64,000 nucleotides of DNA from Streptomyces sp. Sge12 (GCF_002080455.1 NZ_CP020555.1:3100001-3164000), one strand, 5' to 3'. Shown: positions 8,020 through 16,692, counted from the stretch's first letter. Notes: generated from the sequence alone by a model not told the origin. Translations and numbers: made by a program.

Positions 8020-9603
8020 GTGGACCTGGTCATCCGGGGGGCCCGCGTCGTCGACGGCACGGGCGGGCCCTCGTACACCGCGGACGTCGCCGTCCACGAG
8101 GGCCGGATCGCCGGCATCGGCCGCATCCCGGGCGGTGCGCGCCGGACCCTCGACGCGCACGGCCTCGCCCTCGCCCCGGGCTTCGTCGACATGCACGCCC
8201 ACAGCGATCTCGCGCTGCTGCGCGACCCGGACCACCGCGCGAAGGCCGCACAGGGGGTGACCCTCGAAGTCATCGGCCAGGACGGCCTGTCGTACGCGCC
8301 CGTCGACGAGCGCACGCTCGGCGAGGTGCGGGCCGCCATCGCCGGCTGGAACGGCCCCGGTGACGACGTGGACTTCGACTGGCGCACGGTCGGCGAGTAC
8401 CTCGACCGGCTGGACCGCGGCTTCGACGGCGAGGGCATCGCGGTCAACGCCGCCTACCTCGTCCCGCAGGGCACGGTCCGCGCCCACGCCCTCGGCTGGG
8501 ACGACCGCCCGGCGACCGCCGCCGAGCTGGACCGGATGCGGCAGCTGGTCGCCGACGGCCTGGCACAGGGCGCCGTCGGGCTGTCCTCCGGCCTCACCTA
8601 CACCCCCGGCATGTACGCCACCGGCGCCGAACTGACCGAGCTGTGCCGGGTCGTGGCCCGCTACGGCGGCTACTACTGCCCGCACCACCGCAGTTACGGC
8701 CACGGCGCGCTGGCCGCCTACGCGGAGATGGTCGCGCTCGCCCGGGAGGCCGGCTGCGCCCTGCACCTCGCGCACGCCACCATGAACTTCGGCGAGAACC
8801 GGGGCCGGGCCCCCGAACTGCTCGCCCTGCTCGACGCGGCCCTGGCCGACGGCGCCGACATCACCCTCGACAGCTACCCGTACACCCCCGGCTGCACCAC
8901 CCTCGTCGCGCTCCTGCCCGGCTGGGCGAACGAGGGCGGCCCGGAGGCCGTCCTGGCCCGGCTGCGCGACGACACCCAGTCCGAGCGGATCCGCCGCGCG
9001 CTGGAGGTCGAGGGCTCCGACGGCTGCCACGGCGTCCCCGTCGACTGGTCGACGATCGAGATCTCCGGCACCGCCGATCCCGCCCTCGCCCCGCACGTGG
9101 GCACGCGCGTGGCCGGCTGGGAGACCGCCCGCCGGCTGCTGCTCGACGACCGGCTCGCGCCGACGATCCTCCAGCACGTCGGCCACGAGGAGAACGTCCG
9201 GGCGATCATGCGTCACCGGGTCCACACCGGCGGCTCCGACGGCATCCTCCAGGGCGCCAAGCCGCACCCGCGCGCCTACGGCACCTTCCCCCACTACCTG
9301 GGCCACTACGTCCGCGAACTCGGCCTGCTCCCGCTGGAGGAGTGCGTGGCGCACCTGGCCGGGCGTCCCGCGGCGCGCCTGCGGCTGCCCGACCGGGGCC
9401 TGGTCCGCACGGGGTACCGGGCCGACCTCGTCCTCTTCGACCCGGACACGGTCGCCGCGGGGTCCACGTACGAGCGGCCCCGCGCGCTGCCCACCGGTAT
9501 CCCGCACGTTCTGATCGACGGGCGCTTCGTGATGCGCGACGGACGCCGGACGGACGTGCTCGCCGGACGGTCGGTGCGCCGAACCGCCCACGATCTTCGG
9601 TAG
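8020..9603 (+). CDS. N-acyl-D-amino-acid deacylase (amidohydrolase family)
   Basis: A 527-residue metal-dependent amidohydrolase. It begins VIRGARVVDGTGG and carries the HxH metal motif in FVDMHAHSDLALL (about 55-67). Later segments typical of D-aminoacylases include LSSGLTYTPGMYA (about 188-200), YYCPHHRSYG, LHLAHATMNFGENRG and HTGGSDGILQG. Expected reaction: release of a D-amino acid from its N-acyl form, feeding the PLP enzyme encoded 10 bases upstream. The start is GTG without a strong ribosome site, consistent with coupling. Activity on D- rather than L-substrates is inferred from family resemblance and neighbours. Confidence 0.88.
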   Translation: MDLVIRGARVVDGTGGPSYTADVAVHEGRIAGIGRIPGGARRTLDAHGLALAPGFVDMHAHSDLALLRDPDHRAKAAQGVTLEVIGQDGLSYAPVDERTLGEVRAAIAGWNGPGDDVDFDWRTVGEYLDRLDRGFDGEGIAVNAAYLVPQGTVRAHALGWDDRPATAAELDRMRQLVADGLAQGAVGLSSGLTYTPGMYATGAELTELCRVVARYGGYYCPHHRSYGHGALAAYAEMVALAREAGCALHLAHATMNFGENRGRAPELLALLDAALADGADITLDSYPYTPGCTTLVALLPGWANEGGPEAVLARLRDDTQSERIRRALEVEGSDGCHGVPVDWSTIEISGTADPALAPHVGTRVAGWETARRLLLDDRLAPTILQHVGHEENVRAIMRHRVHTGGSDGILQGAKPHPRAYGTFPHYLGHYVRELGLLPLEECVAHLAGRPAARLRLPDRGLVRTGYRADLVLFDPDTVAAGSTYERPRALPTGIPHVLIDGRFVMRDGRRTDVLAGRSVRRTAHDLR

Positions 9604-9617
9604 TTCCGACATCTACG

Positions 9618-10643
9618 ATGGGCGCCATGGTCGCCTTCGTCCTTGCCGCCCTGCTCTTCCTCTCCTTCTGCATAAGCGTCCGGCAGGACCGGCGGCGCTT
9701 CAGCAACGCCGTGCTCCTGGGGCTGACTTTCCTCACCGCGTTCTCCGCGCTGTTCCTCCAGGTCGGGAAGCTGCCCACCTGGGCGGCCGTGACGGTCGTC
9801 GCCCTCGCCTTCGCATCACCCGCGTTCGGCATCCTGGGGTTGGGCGTCTTCCTCGTCCGCAACGGCATCATCATGATCCGCAAGGAGGGCCTGCGGCCGG
9901 CCAACCTGCTGTCCATGCTCGCGGGCCTCGCGATCTTCGCGCTGATCGCGCTGCTGGTCCTCGTCGGCGTGGTCGGCTCGCCCCTCCTCGGCGGCATCGC
10001 CGGAACGCTCACCGTGGTCGCCGGCTACGTCTCCTTCGTCTTCTTCTGCTTCCTCGGCTACGCCTTCCTCTACGGCCGGATCAAGGTCCGCGGCGACGTC
10101 GACCACGTGGTCATGCTGGGCTCGGGCCTCGTCGGCGGGGACCGCGTGCCGCCGCTGCTGGCCTCCCGCCTGCGCAAGGGGCAGCAGATCTACGAGGCCC
10201 AGCTGGCCCGCGGCGGCCGGCCGCCGCTCCTCCTCGTGTCGGGCGGCAAGGGCTCGGACGAGAACGTCTCCGAGGCCAGGGCGATGGCCGACTGGCTGAT
10301 CGCGCAGGGCGTGCCCGAGCAGCACGTCGTACTGGAGGAGCGCTCCACCACGACCGAGGAGAACATGCTCTTCAGCCGGGACATCATGACGGCGCACGAC
10401 CCGGCCTACCGGTGCGTGGTGGTCACCAACAACTTCCACGCCTTCCGGGCGGCGATGCTGGCCCGCAAGACCGGCGTCAACGGCCAGGTCCTGGGCTCCC
10501 CCACCGCGAAGTACTACTGGCCGAGCGCCACCATCCGCGAGTTCGTCGCGATCTTCTGGGAGCACCGGGTCGTGAACCTGTCGATCTGCGCCCTGCTCAC
10601 CGTGTTCGGGGCGCTCGGCACGCTGGCGGCGGTCCTCGTCTGA
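9618..10643 (+). CDS. YdcF/SanA-family membrane protein (DUF218)
   Basis: A 341-residue integral membrane protein. About four hydrophobic helices occupy residues 1-135. A DUF218 domain follows (about 150-305: VVMLGSGLVGGDR, LLVSGGKGSDE, STTTEENMLFSRD, CVVVTNNFHAFRA), and a last membrane helix lies near 320-340. DUF218 proteins (ElyC, SanA, YdcF) are linked to envelope and peptidoglycan precursor homeostasis; the reaction is not established. ATG 9618 and ATG 9627 are both possible starts, giving 341 or 338 residues, with no clear ribosome site for either. Followed by a perfect hairpin. Confidence 0.85.
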   Translation: MGAMVAFVLAALLFLSFCISVRQDRRRFSNAVLLGLTFLTAFSALFLQVGKLPTWAAVTVVALAFASPAFGILGLGVFLVRNGIIMIRKEGLRPANLLSMLAGLAIFALIALLVLVGVVGSPLLGGIAGTLTVVAGYVSFVFFCFLGYAFLYGRIKVRGDVDHVVMLGSGLVGGDRVPPLLASRLRKGQQIYEAQLARGGRPPLLLVSGGKGSDENVSEARAMADWLIAQGVPEQHVVLEERSTTTEENMLFSRDIMTAHDPAYRCVVVTNNFHAFRAAMLARKTGVNGQVLGSPTAKYYWPSATIREFVAIFWEHRVVNLSICALLTVFGALGTLAAVLV

Positions 10644-10659
10644 CCCGCGCGCACGCGGA

Positions 10660-10694
10660 GGTGCCGTGACTCCCCCCTTGGCAGTCACGGCACC
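10660..10694. terminator. Perfect 12-bp hairpin between convergent genes
   Basis: GGTGCCGTGACT (10660-10671) and AGTCACGGCACC (10683-10694) are exact complements with an 11-base loop. It sits between the stops of the DUF218 gene and the protease gene and probably ends transcription on both strands. Confidence 0.75.
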
Positions 10695-10718
10695 GGTTCC
10701 CGGCCCGGGGCCGGCCGA

Positions 10719-12068
10719 TCAGACCCGCTGCCAGAGCGCCGGGACGTTCGGCGGCTCCCAGCCCGTCTGGGCCTGGTGCCCCTGGATGCAGCGGTAGCTC
10801 GCGCCGCCGTGGGTGACGGTGGCGCCGGCCGCGTAGACGGTGCCCGCCTTCCACGTGCCGCCGGGCTCGGGCTCGCCGGGCCCGGGGCCCGGGCCCGGGT
10901 CGCTGCCGCTGACCTTGAGGGTGAGGCCGTACGCCGACAGGATCGGGTTCAGCGGCTGGAAGAAGGTGGTGCCGCCGCTGGAGCAGTTGCCGGAGCCGCC
11001 CGAGGTGACGCCCTGCGCCTGGCTCCCGGAGATGTAGGAGCCGCCCGAGTCGCCGGGCTCGGCGCAGACCGTCGTGCGGGTCACGCCGGAGATGGTGCCC
11101 TCGGGGTAGGTGACGCTGGTGTTGTGCTGCTGGATCGTGCCGCAGTGCCATCCGGTGGTCGATCCGGAACGGCACACCGAGGCTCCGACGGGCTGCAGCA
11201 CGGAACCGGTGACCTGGACGTTCGCCCCGCCGCTGCCCTTCACGTAGGGGGTGGCGGTCCACTGGGTGTTCGCGGCCACCCAGGCCATGTCGTTGCCGGG
11301 GAAGACCGAGGCCTGGAACGACCCCTGGGCGACCTGGTTGAAGCCGCTGGTGGTGGTCCCGGCGCGGCCGCAGTGCCCGGCGGTGGCGAAGCCGTTCGTG
11401 GCGCCCTTGGTCACGGGGAAGCCCACGGAGCAGCGGCCGCTGCCGTTCATGTAGTACGCGTCCCCGCCGCGCAGGTCGTACAGCGGGCGGGGGGCCTCGG
11501 CCGTACGGACCACCGTGACCCGGTCGGCGCCGGTCCCGGTGGCGGCCAGCAGCGCGGCCGCCGCCCCCGCCTCGGTCTCCTCGACGACCAGGGTGTTGGA
11601 GCGCGGGTCGACGTAGCGGACCGGGGTCGCGGGGCCGGCGGCCCGGTCCAGTGCGGCCCGGTCGGCATCCAGGTCGGCCAGGGTGCGGGTGACCAGCTTC
11701 GCCCGGGCGCCGGTGGCCCGTATCGCGGCGGTGTCGGCGGCCCGGGTGGTGGCCACGGTGAGGATGGCGGCGTCGGCGCCGTCCACCCACGCCCCGGCGA
11801 AGGCGGCGCCGAGCCGGTCCCGCAGCCGGGCGGCGGTGGCCCCCGCCTCGGCCTCGTGGGCGAGGCGCGCCTTGGCCTGCGTGGGGGTCAGGCCGAGGTC
11901 GCGCTGCATGGCGGCGAGCAGCTCGGGCGGGGCGTCCGCGGTACGCAGGGTGACCGCCGCGGAGGGTGCGGCGGGGGCGGAATCGGCGGTGGCGCCGCCG
12001 GTGGCGGCCAGCAGCAGCCCGGCCGCGGCCAGGGCGGTACACGCCGCGCGGGCGTGTCGCTTGGGCAT
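10719..12068 (-). CDS. Streptogrisin-like S1 serine protease with C-terminal chitin-binding domain
   Basis: A 449-residue secreted protease. A signal peptide (1-30) is followed by an alpha-lytic-protease-type prodomain (about 40-180), needed for folding in this family. The catalytic domain (about 190-375) shows the triad His in TAGHCG, Asp in GNDMAWV and Ser in EPGDSGGSY. A Gly/Pro/Glu linker leads to a CBM5/12-type domain (about 405-449, WKAGTVYAAGATVTHGG) ending WEPPNVPALWQRV. This layout matches streptogrisin C, which binds chitin. The start MPKRHAR has GAGGAGAT 5 bases upstream; the upstream frame to 12209 has no support. Confidence 0.92.
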   Translation of the reverse strand: MPKRHARAACTALAAAGLLLAATGGATADSAPAAPSAAVTLRTADAPPELLAAMQRDLGLTPTQAKARLAHEAEAGATAARLRDRLGAAFAGAWVDGADAAILTVATTRAADTAAIRATGARAKLVTRTLADLDADRAALDRAAGPATPVRYVDPRSNTLVVEETEAGAAAALLAATGTGADRVTVVRTAEAPRPLYDLRGGDAYYMNGSGRCSVGFPVTKGATNGFATAGHCGRAGTTTSGFNQVAQGSFQASVFPGNDMAWVAANTQWTATPYVKGSGGANVQVTGSVLQPVGASVCRSGSTTGWHCGTIQQHNTSVTYPEGTISGVTRTTVCAEPGDSGGSYISGSQAQGVTSGGSGNCSSGGTTFFQPLNPILSAYGLTLKVSGSDPGPGPGPGEPEPGGTWKAGTVYAAGATVTHGGASYRCIQGHQAQTGWEPPNVPALWQRV

Positions 12069-12259
12069 GGGGGATCTCCTCGGTTTCCGGTGGGGGTCTG
12101 CGGAAACCGTAGAAATCCGAACCGCCGTGCGGGAGCTGCCGGTTGGCCCCTCCCCCGGTGTTATGCCCGGGACCGTCCGGCGGCCCGCCCGCGGTCGAGG
12201 TGCGTTCATGGGGCGGCGGTCGGAGGATGGGGCCAGGGGAAAACCGCAGGAGGTACGCG

Positions 12260-12445
12260 ATGGTCAGTGAACCCGACGAGCAGCCCACACGGTCGGACCG
12301 GCTCTTCACGGGCGGGGAGCGACCGTACGACCCCGAGGACCTCGTGATGGCGACGGGCCACGACCCGACTCCGGAGCGGGTCGAGAAGGCCCGGATGCTG
12401 ATCGAGAAGGAGGGCCCGCAGGTCATCGAGCGCTATCTGCCGTAG
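12260..12445 (+). CDS. Small conserved hypothetical protein (61 aa)
   Basis: A 61-residue, charged, soluble protein with no recognised domain (starts MVSEPDEQPTRS, ends VIERYLP). Coding is supported by an excellent ribosome site (CAGGAGG, 6 bases from ATG) and by protein-like composition. Its last 13 bases overlap the end of the convergent LysR gene. The function is unknown. Confidence 0.7.
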   Translation: MVSEPDEQPTRSDRLFTGGERPYDPEDLVMATGHDPTPERVEKARMLIEKEGPQVIERYLP

Positions 12446-13515
12446 GTGCCCGGCCCTCGGGTACCCGGCGCCTTCATGCTCGGGCGCGCCGGTACCCGGG
12501 TGCGGCCCGCGGCTTCAGCGCGATACGGATGCTGCCGAAGCTCCGCCCCGGGGTCGCCCCCCGGGGCGGGGTCGTCCGCTGCCCGCCGCCCCGGCGGCGG
12601 CCCGCCGGCCGATCCCTCCAGGGCCTGCGCGTGCGCGGCCCGGGCGTGCTCCAGTACCTCCGCGGCCCGGGCCGCGGCACGCGCCGCGGGATGCCACCCC
12701 AGCAGGTGCCGCCACATCAGCGGTGTCCCGGCGAGCGGCCGGGTGACCACCCCGGGGGTCATCGGGAAGGTGGCCCGGCACAGCCCGACGGCCCGCCCCA
12801 CCTGCACCAGGTGCACGCAGGAGGCGGTGTCGGTCTCGTAGACGCAGGCGGGCGTGAACCCGGCGCGCACGCAGGCCGCGGCGAAGCAGTCGCCGAAGCA
12901 CCCGTCGCCGGGGACGTCCGTCCAGGCCTCGGCCGCCAGCTCGGCGAGCTCGATCTCCGCGCGCGGGGCCAGGGCGAGGGGATGGTCCTCGGCGAGCATC
13001 ACGTGCACGGGATCGCGCGCCACCTCCATCCAGGCCAGCCGCCCCGGCTCGGGCGGTGCGCTCTCCCCGCAGACGCCGACCAGCGCGAAGTCCAGGCGCC
13101 CCTCGGCGACGCTCCCGGCGATGTCCTTCTCGGACCAGGAGGTGTACGTGGTGACGGGCACCCCCGGTTCCCGGTGCGCGAGCCGGTCCACGAGCCCGCC
13201 GAGCAGCGGCCCGTGCGTGCCGCCGAGGCGGTGGCCCGGCGTCCCCTGCCGGGCGAAGCGCTGGGCGTCCTCCTGCAGCTCGCACACGGCGGGCAGCAGC
13301 ACCCGGGCCCGCTCCAGCACCAGCTCCCCGAGCGCGGTGGCCCGTACGCCCTCGCGGCCGCGCACGAACAGGGTCCCGCCCAGCGCGCGCTCGATGCGCT
13401 TCAGCTGTGTACTGAGCGCGGGCTGCGCGAGGCCGAGCGCGGTGGCGGCCCGGGTCAGGCTCCCGGCGTCGGCGACGGCCCGGACGATCTTGAGGTGTCT
13501 CAGCTCCAGATCCAT
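12433..13515 (-). CDS. LysR-family transcriptional regulator with extended C-terminus
   Basis: A 360-residue LysR-type regulator. The winged HTH (about 1-60, LRHLKIVRAVADAGSLTRAA then LGLAQPALSTQLKRIE) precedes the type-2 periplasmic-binding-like effector domain (about 90-290). A Pro/Gly/Arg-rich tail of about 70 residues beyond the usual 300 is unusual. The start MDLELRHLKIV fits the family; the frame also allows a start at 13545, ten codons upstream. A DasR-like palindrome lies 9 bases upstream of the chosen start. Divergent from the nitroreductase gene, a likely target. The gene end overlaps the small convergent gene. Confidence 0.88.
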   Translation of the reverse strand: MDLELRHLKIVRAVADAGSLTRAATALGLAQPALSTQLKRIERALGGTLFVRGREGVRATALGELVLERARVLLPAVCELQEDAQRFARQGTPGHRLGGTHGPLLGGLVDRLAHREPGVPVTTYTSWSEKDIAGSVAEGRLDFALVGVCGESAPPEPGRLAWMEVARDPVHVMLAEDHPLALAPRAEIELAELAAEAWTDVPGDGCFGDCFAAACVRAGFTPACVYETDTASCVHLVQVGRAVGLCRATFPMTPGVVTRPLAGTPLMWRHLLGWHPAARAAARAAEVLEHARAAHAQALEGSAGGPPPGRRAADDPAPGGDPGAELRQHPYRAEAAGRTRVPARPSMKAPGTRGPGTYGR

Positions 13516-13523
13516 GGGCCGAG

Positions 13524-13539
13524 CTTGGTCCAGACCTGT
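13524..13539. promoter_or_regulatory. dre-like palindrome at the LysR gene start
   Basis: CTTGGTCCAGACCTGT contains TGGTCCAGACCT, which from memory equals the 12-base element described for the chi63 chitinase promoter. It lies just upstream of the LysR start in the divergent region. The match is short, so DasR control is only a hypothesis. Confidence 0.4.
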
Positions 13540-13622
13540 AGGCATGCGCTACGGGTCGGGCGCATCCAGAATCGTTAATGCTCGTTAGCCACAGGGGGGA
13601 CACGACCCTAAGGACGGGAAAA

Positions 13623-14075
13623 ATGCACGCACTCGACGTCGACTGGGAACACCCCACCGACCCGCGCCCCGGCCCCCGGCTCGACCACGTCCGCGCCTAC
13701 GTGACCACCGCCGGAGCCGACGGGCACCTCTGGCACGGGGTACCCACCCTCCTGCTCACCACGCTCGACCGCGACAGCGGCCGCACCCTGCGCACCCCGC
13801 TGATCTACTGCGAGGACACCGGCCGCCACCTCGTCCTGGCCTCCGCCGACGGCGCCCCCGAGCACCCCCGCTGGTACCGGAACCTCACCGCCCACCCGGA
13901 GGTCCGCCTCCAGGTCGGCGCCGCGTCCTTCATGGCGCGGGCGCGCACCGCCACGCCCGGCGAGCGGGAGATGTACTGGGAGATGATGACGGCCCTGTGG
14001 CCCCCGTTCGAGGACGACCGCGCCGCGGCCCGGCCCCGTGAGATCCCGCTGGTGATCCTGGAGCACACGGACTGA
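13623..14075 (+). CDS. Deazaflavin (F420)-dependent nitroreductase-family protein (DUF385)
   Basis: A 150-residue protein of the Ddn/DUF385 split-barrel group. The pattern LLLTTLDRDSGRTLRTPLIY, then LVLASADGAPEHPRWYRNL and PEVRLQVGAASF, is diagnostic. Members bind coenzyme F420, which Streptomyces makes, and reduce nitro, quinone or enone substrates. The start ATG at 13623 has GGACGGGA nearby; an earlier start at 13578 would extend into the regulator's promoter. Divergent from the LysR gene. The convergent acetyltransferase ends 6 bases away. Confidence 0.85.
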   Translation: MHALDVDWEHPTDPRPGPRLDHVRAYVTTAGADGHLWHGVPTLLLTTLDRDSGRTLRTPLIYCEDTGRHLVLASADGAPEHPRWYRNLTAHPEVRLQVGAASFMARARTATPGEREMYWEMMTALWPPFEDDRAAARPREIPLVILEHTD

Positions 14076-14081
14076 CCGCCC

Positions 14082-14633
14082 TCAGAACGTCGGCGCGGCC
14101 ACCGCCCCGTACGTGCGCCCGCCCGCGACGAACTCGCCCAGCGGGACCATGCCGAAGCCGTCGACGTGCACCTTCCAGGACGGCACGTTCCCGGCCTCGA
14201 TGAAGGCGACCACGACGTCGGCGCGCTCCGAGGCGGCCGCCACCGCCATGGTGAACAACGCCCGGGCCACGCCGCGACCCCGGTACGCGGAGTCGACCAC
14301 GACCGGCCCGTAGAGCAGCCACCGCGCCTCGGCCAGGGGCCGCCCCTGCCACTCCAGGACGCCCTGCGCCCCGAGCAGGCCCGCGACCGGTGGCGGCGGA
14401 TCGGCCAGGGCCGTGGGCACGGAGAGCGCGAGGAGGCCGGCGATCCGGCCCGCGTCGTCCGCGACCAGCAGCTCGCGCGCGCCGGCCATCGCCCGCAGCG
14501 CGCCGACGTCGAACCGGCCCTGCACGAACCCCTGCTCCGCCCGCTGCCGCTCGGTCAGCGCGTCGTGGTGGTTGGCGGCGAAGAGCTCCGCCATGGCGGG
14601 CGCATCGGCCTCGGTGGCGTACCGGTACTCCAT
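14082..14633 (-). CDS. GNAT-family N-acetyltransferase
   Basis: A 183-residue single-domain GNAT enzyme that transfers an acyl group from acyl-CoA to an unknown amine. The N-terminal YRYATEADAPAMAELFAAN and the acetyl-CoA-binding motif A in VDSAYRGRGVARALFTMAV (about 110-130) are clear. Start at MEYRYATEAD (14633) is chosen because homologous domains begin there; the open frame extends upstream without family similarity. No neighbour suggests the substrate. Confidence 0.85.
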   Translation of the reverse strand: MEYRYATEADAPAMAELFAANHHDALTERQRAEQGFVQGRFDVGALRAMAGARELLVADDAGRIAGLLALSVPTALADPPPPVAGLLGAQGVLEWQGRPLAEARWLLYGPVVVDSAYRGRGVARALFTMAVAAASERADVVVAFIEAGNVPSWKVHVDGFGMVPLGEFVAGGRTYGAVAAPTF

Positions 14634-14839
14634 CCCGCGATCGTGCCACGCCCCCGCCGCCGGGCCCTGCCGCCGACACCGGAGCCTCCGGGTGACAGCA
14701 CCCTGCGTGAAGCGCGCACCGAGCGTGCACCGAGCGTGCGCCGGACGCGCATTGAACGTGTTCAAATCATCTGACAGGATGGCGTCGACGACCCCGCCGC
14801 ACCGGCGGGGACGCACATCCGTCCGGAGGTCAGCGCGCC

Positions 14840-15163
14840 GTGCTCATCGCCTTCCTTCTCTTCGTGATCCTGGGCGTGATCGTGACCACCGCCCCGGGTG
14901 CGCTCCTGGGGTACGGGTGCGTCGCGGCGAGCGGCAGCATGTCGCTCGCCGCGAGGATCGGGCTGCTGCTGTTCATGGCCGGGGCCTCGGCAGCGACGTG
15001 GCTGACCCTCCCGGGGATCTCGCACATGTGGCGGCCGGCCGCCGCGGTCCTGTCGTTCGCCGCGACGGCCGCCTCGGGAGCCCTGTTCCTCACGATCGAC
15101 ACCCACAAGCACCGCGCCCCCCGCACCCCACACCCGGCATGGCAGGCCCGCACCCCGCACTGA
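14840..15163 (+). CDS. Small membrane protein (107 aa), function unknown
   Basis: A 107-residue protein with three hydrophobic segments (about 1-22, 34-58 and 65-90) and a polar His/Arg/Pro tail. It begins at a GTG with GGAGG about 11 bases upstream. No family recognised. It is the last gene before the gene-free repeat island. Confidence 0.6.
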   Translation: MLIAFLLFVILGVIVTTAPGALLGYGCVAASGSMSLAARIGLLLFMAGASAATWLTLPGISHMWRPAAAVLSFAATAASGALFLTIDTHKHRAPRTPHPAWQARTPH

Positions 15164-15263
15164 CCCGGGGCGAGGGGGCGGGGGCGGGGTCGGGCGGGGT
15201 CGGTTGGGTGGTGGGGGGCTTTGGTGAGCGGGAGCCACTGGGCCGGTAGTCAGAGATGTGTAT

Positions 15264-15410
15264 GGGGGTTTCCCGTCAGTCTCATCGTCTCTCCGTGTCG
15301 GGCCGGTCCCTCAAGGGCGCTCGTTCCTCGCGTCGCTTCGCGATTTCGCTGCGCTCAACCCTTGACCGACCGTCCCGCCCCGGACATACGAAGACTGCCG
15401 GGAAACCCCC
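15264..15410. repeat. Nested hairpin in the left terminal arm of the island
   Basis: GGGGGTTTCCCGTCAGTCT (15264-15282) pairs with 15392-15410 (18 of 19). Inside it, the CCCTCAAGGG region pairs with CCCTTGACCG-type sequence near 15359-15372. The stem would be extended and transcript-stable. Confidence 0.75.
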
Positions 15411-15547
15411 AAAGGAACGGGCCGGGCCAAGTCTTTAGAGACGGGGACATCAGAGACCCGCGAGCGGGCCGGGGCTGGGCACGCCCCGGAGGCGGGCCCA
15501 CCCGAAGCCACCTCCCGGGTCGGGGGAAGCGCAGCAAATCGCTACGC

Positions 15548-15802
15548 GCTCCTCACCTCTCAGCGTCCGACGACCGTCTTGGGTTGGACATAGGCCGCCC
15601 ACGACCCGTGGCGCTCCTCAGTCACGCGTCCGACGACGGTCCGGGGTTGGGCACAGGCCGCCCACGACGTCGGTTCGAGGCTCGACATGCGTCCGAGGAC
15701 CGCCTTGGGCTGGGCATAGGCCGCCCACGGGCCGTTGGTGCTCCTCGATGACTGCGACTGCCGCCTGCTTGGGGTGGAAAGGCGTGGGACAGCGGCTATT
15801 TC
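15548..15802. repeat. Left tandem array, about 3.5 units of 63-64 bp
   Basis: Units begin near 15548, 15611, 15675 and 15739 with variants of CGCTCCTCA. Each carries GGGTTGGGCACAGGCCGCCC-like sequence, in which TGGGC and GCCCA frame a 7-base loop. Orientation is opposite to the right array. Confidence 0.75.
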
Positions 15803-15978
15803 GTCGTGGATGCGGGTCAGGGCACGTGGATGCCGCAAAAGGCCGACAGTTTGCCCCAATTGCCCCTGCCTGTGCCCCTGTTTGTGGGCTCGGTCCGGCG
15901 CTGACCCGGATCCACGACGAAATAGCCGAAGGATCGGCCGTCAGCCCCTCCCAACGACCCAAGACGGTCGCCGGACGC

Positions 15979-16380
15979 GTGACCGAAGAGCACCAAGGGT
16001 CCATGCACGGCTTGCATCCAGCGCCAGGTGGTCGTCGGACGCGTGCCCGAGGAGCGCAGCAGGTCGTGGGCGGCCTGTGCCCGGCTCAAGGCGGTCGTCG
16101 GGCGCATGGTCGAGGAGCGCCAGCGGGTCGTGGGCGGCTTATGCCCAACCCCAGACGGTCGCCAGGCGCGTGATCGAGGAGCGCCAGCGGGTCGTGGGCG
16201 GCTTATGCCCAACCCCAGACGGTCGCCAGGCGCGTGATCGAGGAGCGCCAGCGGGTCGTGGGCGGCTTATGCCCAACCCCAGACGGTCGTCGGACGCTGA
16301 GACGCGAGAAGCGCCAATCGTCCGTGGGCGGCCTATGTCCGGCTCAAGACGGGCTGGAGACGCTGAGGAGTGAGGAGCGC
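15979..16380. repeat. Right tandem array, about 6.5 units of 63-64 bp
   Basis: Units begin at 15979, 16043, 16106, 16170, 16234 and about 16297, with a partial unit near 16361. The units at 16170 and 16234 are nearly identical; outer ones diverge. Each contains TGGGC-7 bases-GCCCA, a small conserved hairpin (loop GGCTTAT, GGCCTGT or similar). No unique spacers separate units, so this is not a CRISPR. Confidence 0.8.
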
Positions 16381-16514
16381 GTAGCGATTTGGTGCGCCCA
16401 CCGACCCGGCAGGTGGCTTCGGGTGTGCCCGCCTCGGGGGCGTGCCCACGCCCGGCGTGCTCGCGGGTCTCTGATGTGCCCGTCCCTGGAAAGGAACGCC
16501 CGGCCCGTTCCTTT

Positions 16515-16665
16515 GGGGGTTTCCCGGCAGTCTTCGTATGTCCGGGGCGGGACGGTCGGTCAAGGGTGGCCGAAGGCCATCGCGAAGCGACGCGACGACG
16601 AAGGAGGAGCGCCCTTGAGGGACCGGCCCGACACGGAGAGACGATGAGACTGACGGGAAACCCCC
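16515..16665. repeat. Nested hairpin in the right terminal arm of the island
   Basis: GGGGGTTTCCCGGCAGTCT (16515-16533) pairs with 16647-16665 (18 of 19). It is the inverted counterpart of the hairpin at 15264-15410. Confidence 0.75.
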
Positions 16666-16692
16666 ATACGCGTCCCTGACTACCGGCCCAGC

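Noticed and set aside
8643..9617. In-frame extension of the DUF218 gene back into the deacylase gene
   Set aside because: The extension is Arg/Pro-rich shadow of the deacylase; the membrane protein starts naturally at 9618 or 9627.
15735..16373. Open frames of up to 212 codons across the repeat island
   Set aside because: They exist in several frames because the 64-base unit lacks stops; composition is Arg/Pro/Gly-rich and repetitive, no ribosome site precedes them, and frame is not kept through the 63-base unit.
15979..16380. CRISPR-like array
   Set aside because: Units abut with no unique spacers, are 64 bases long and diverge gradually; no cas genes are present.
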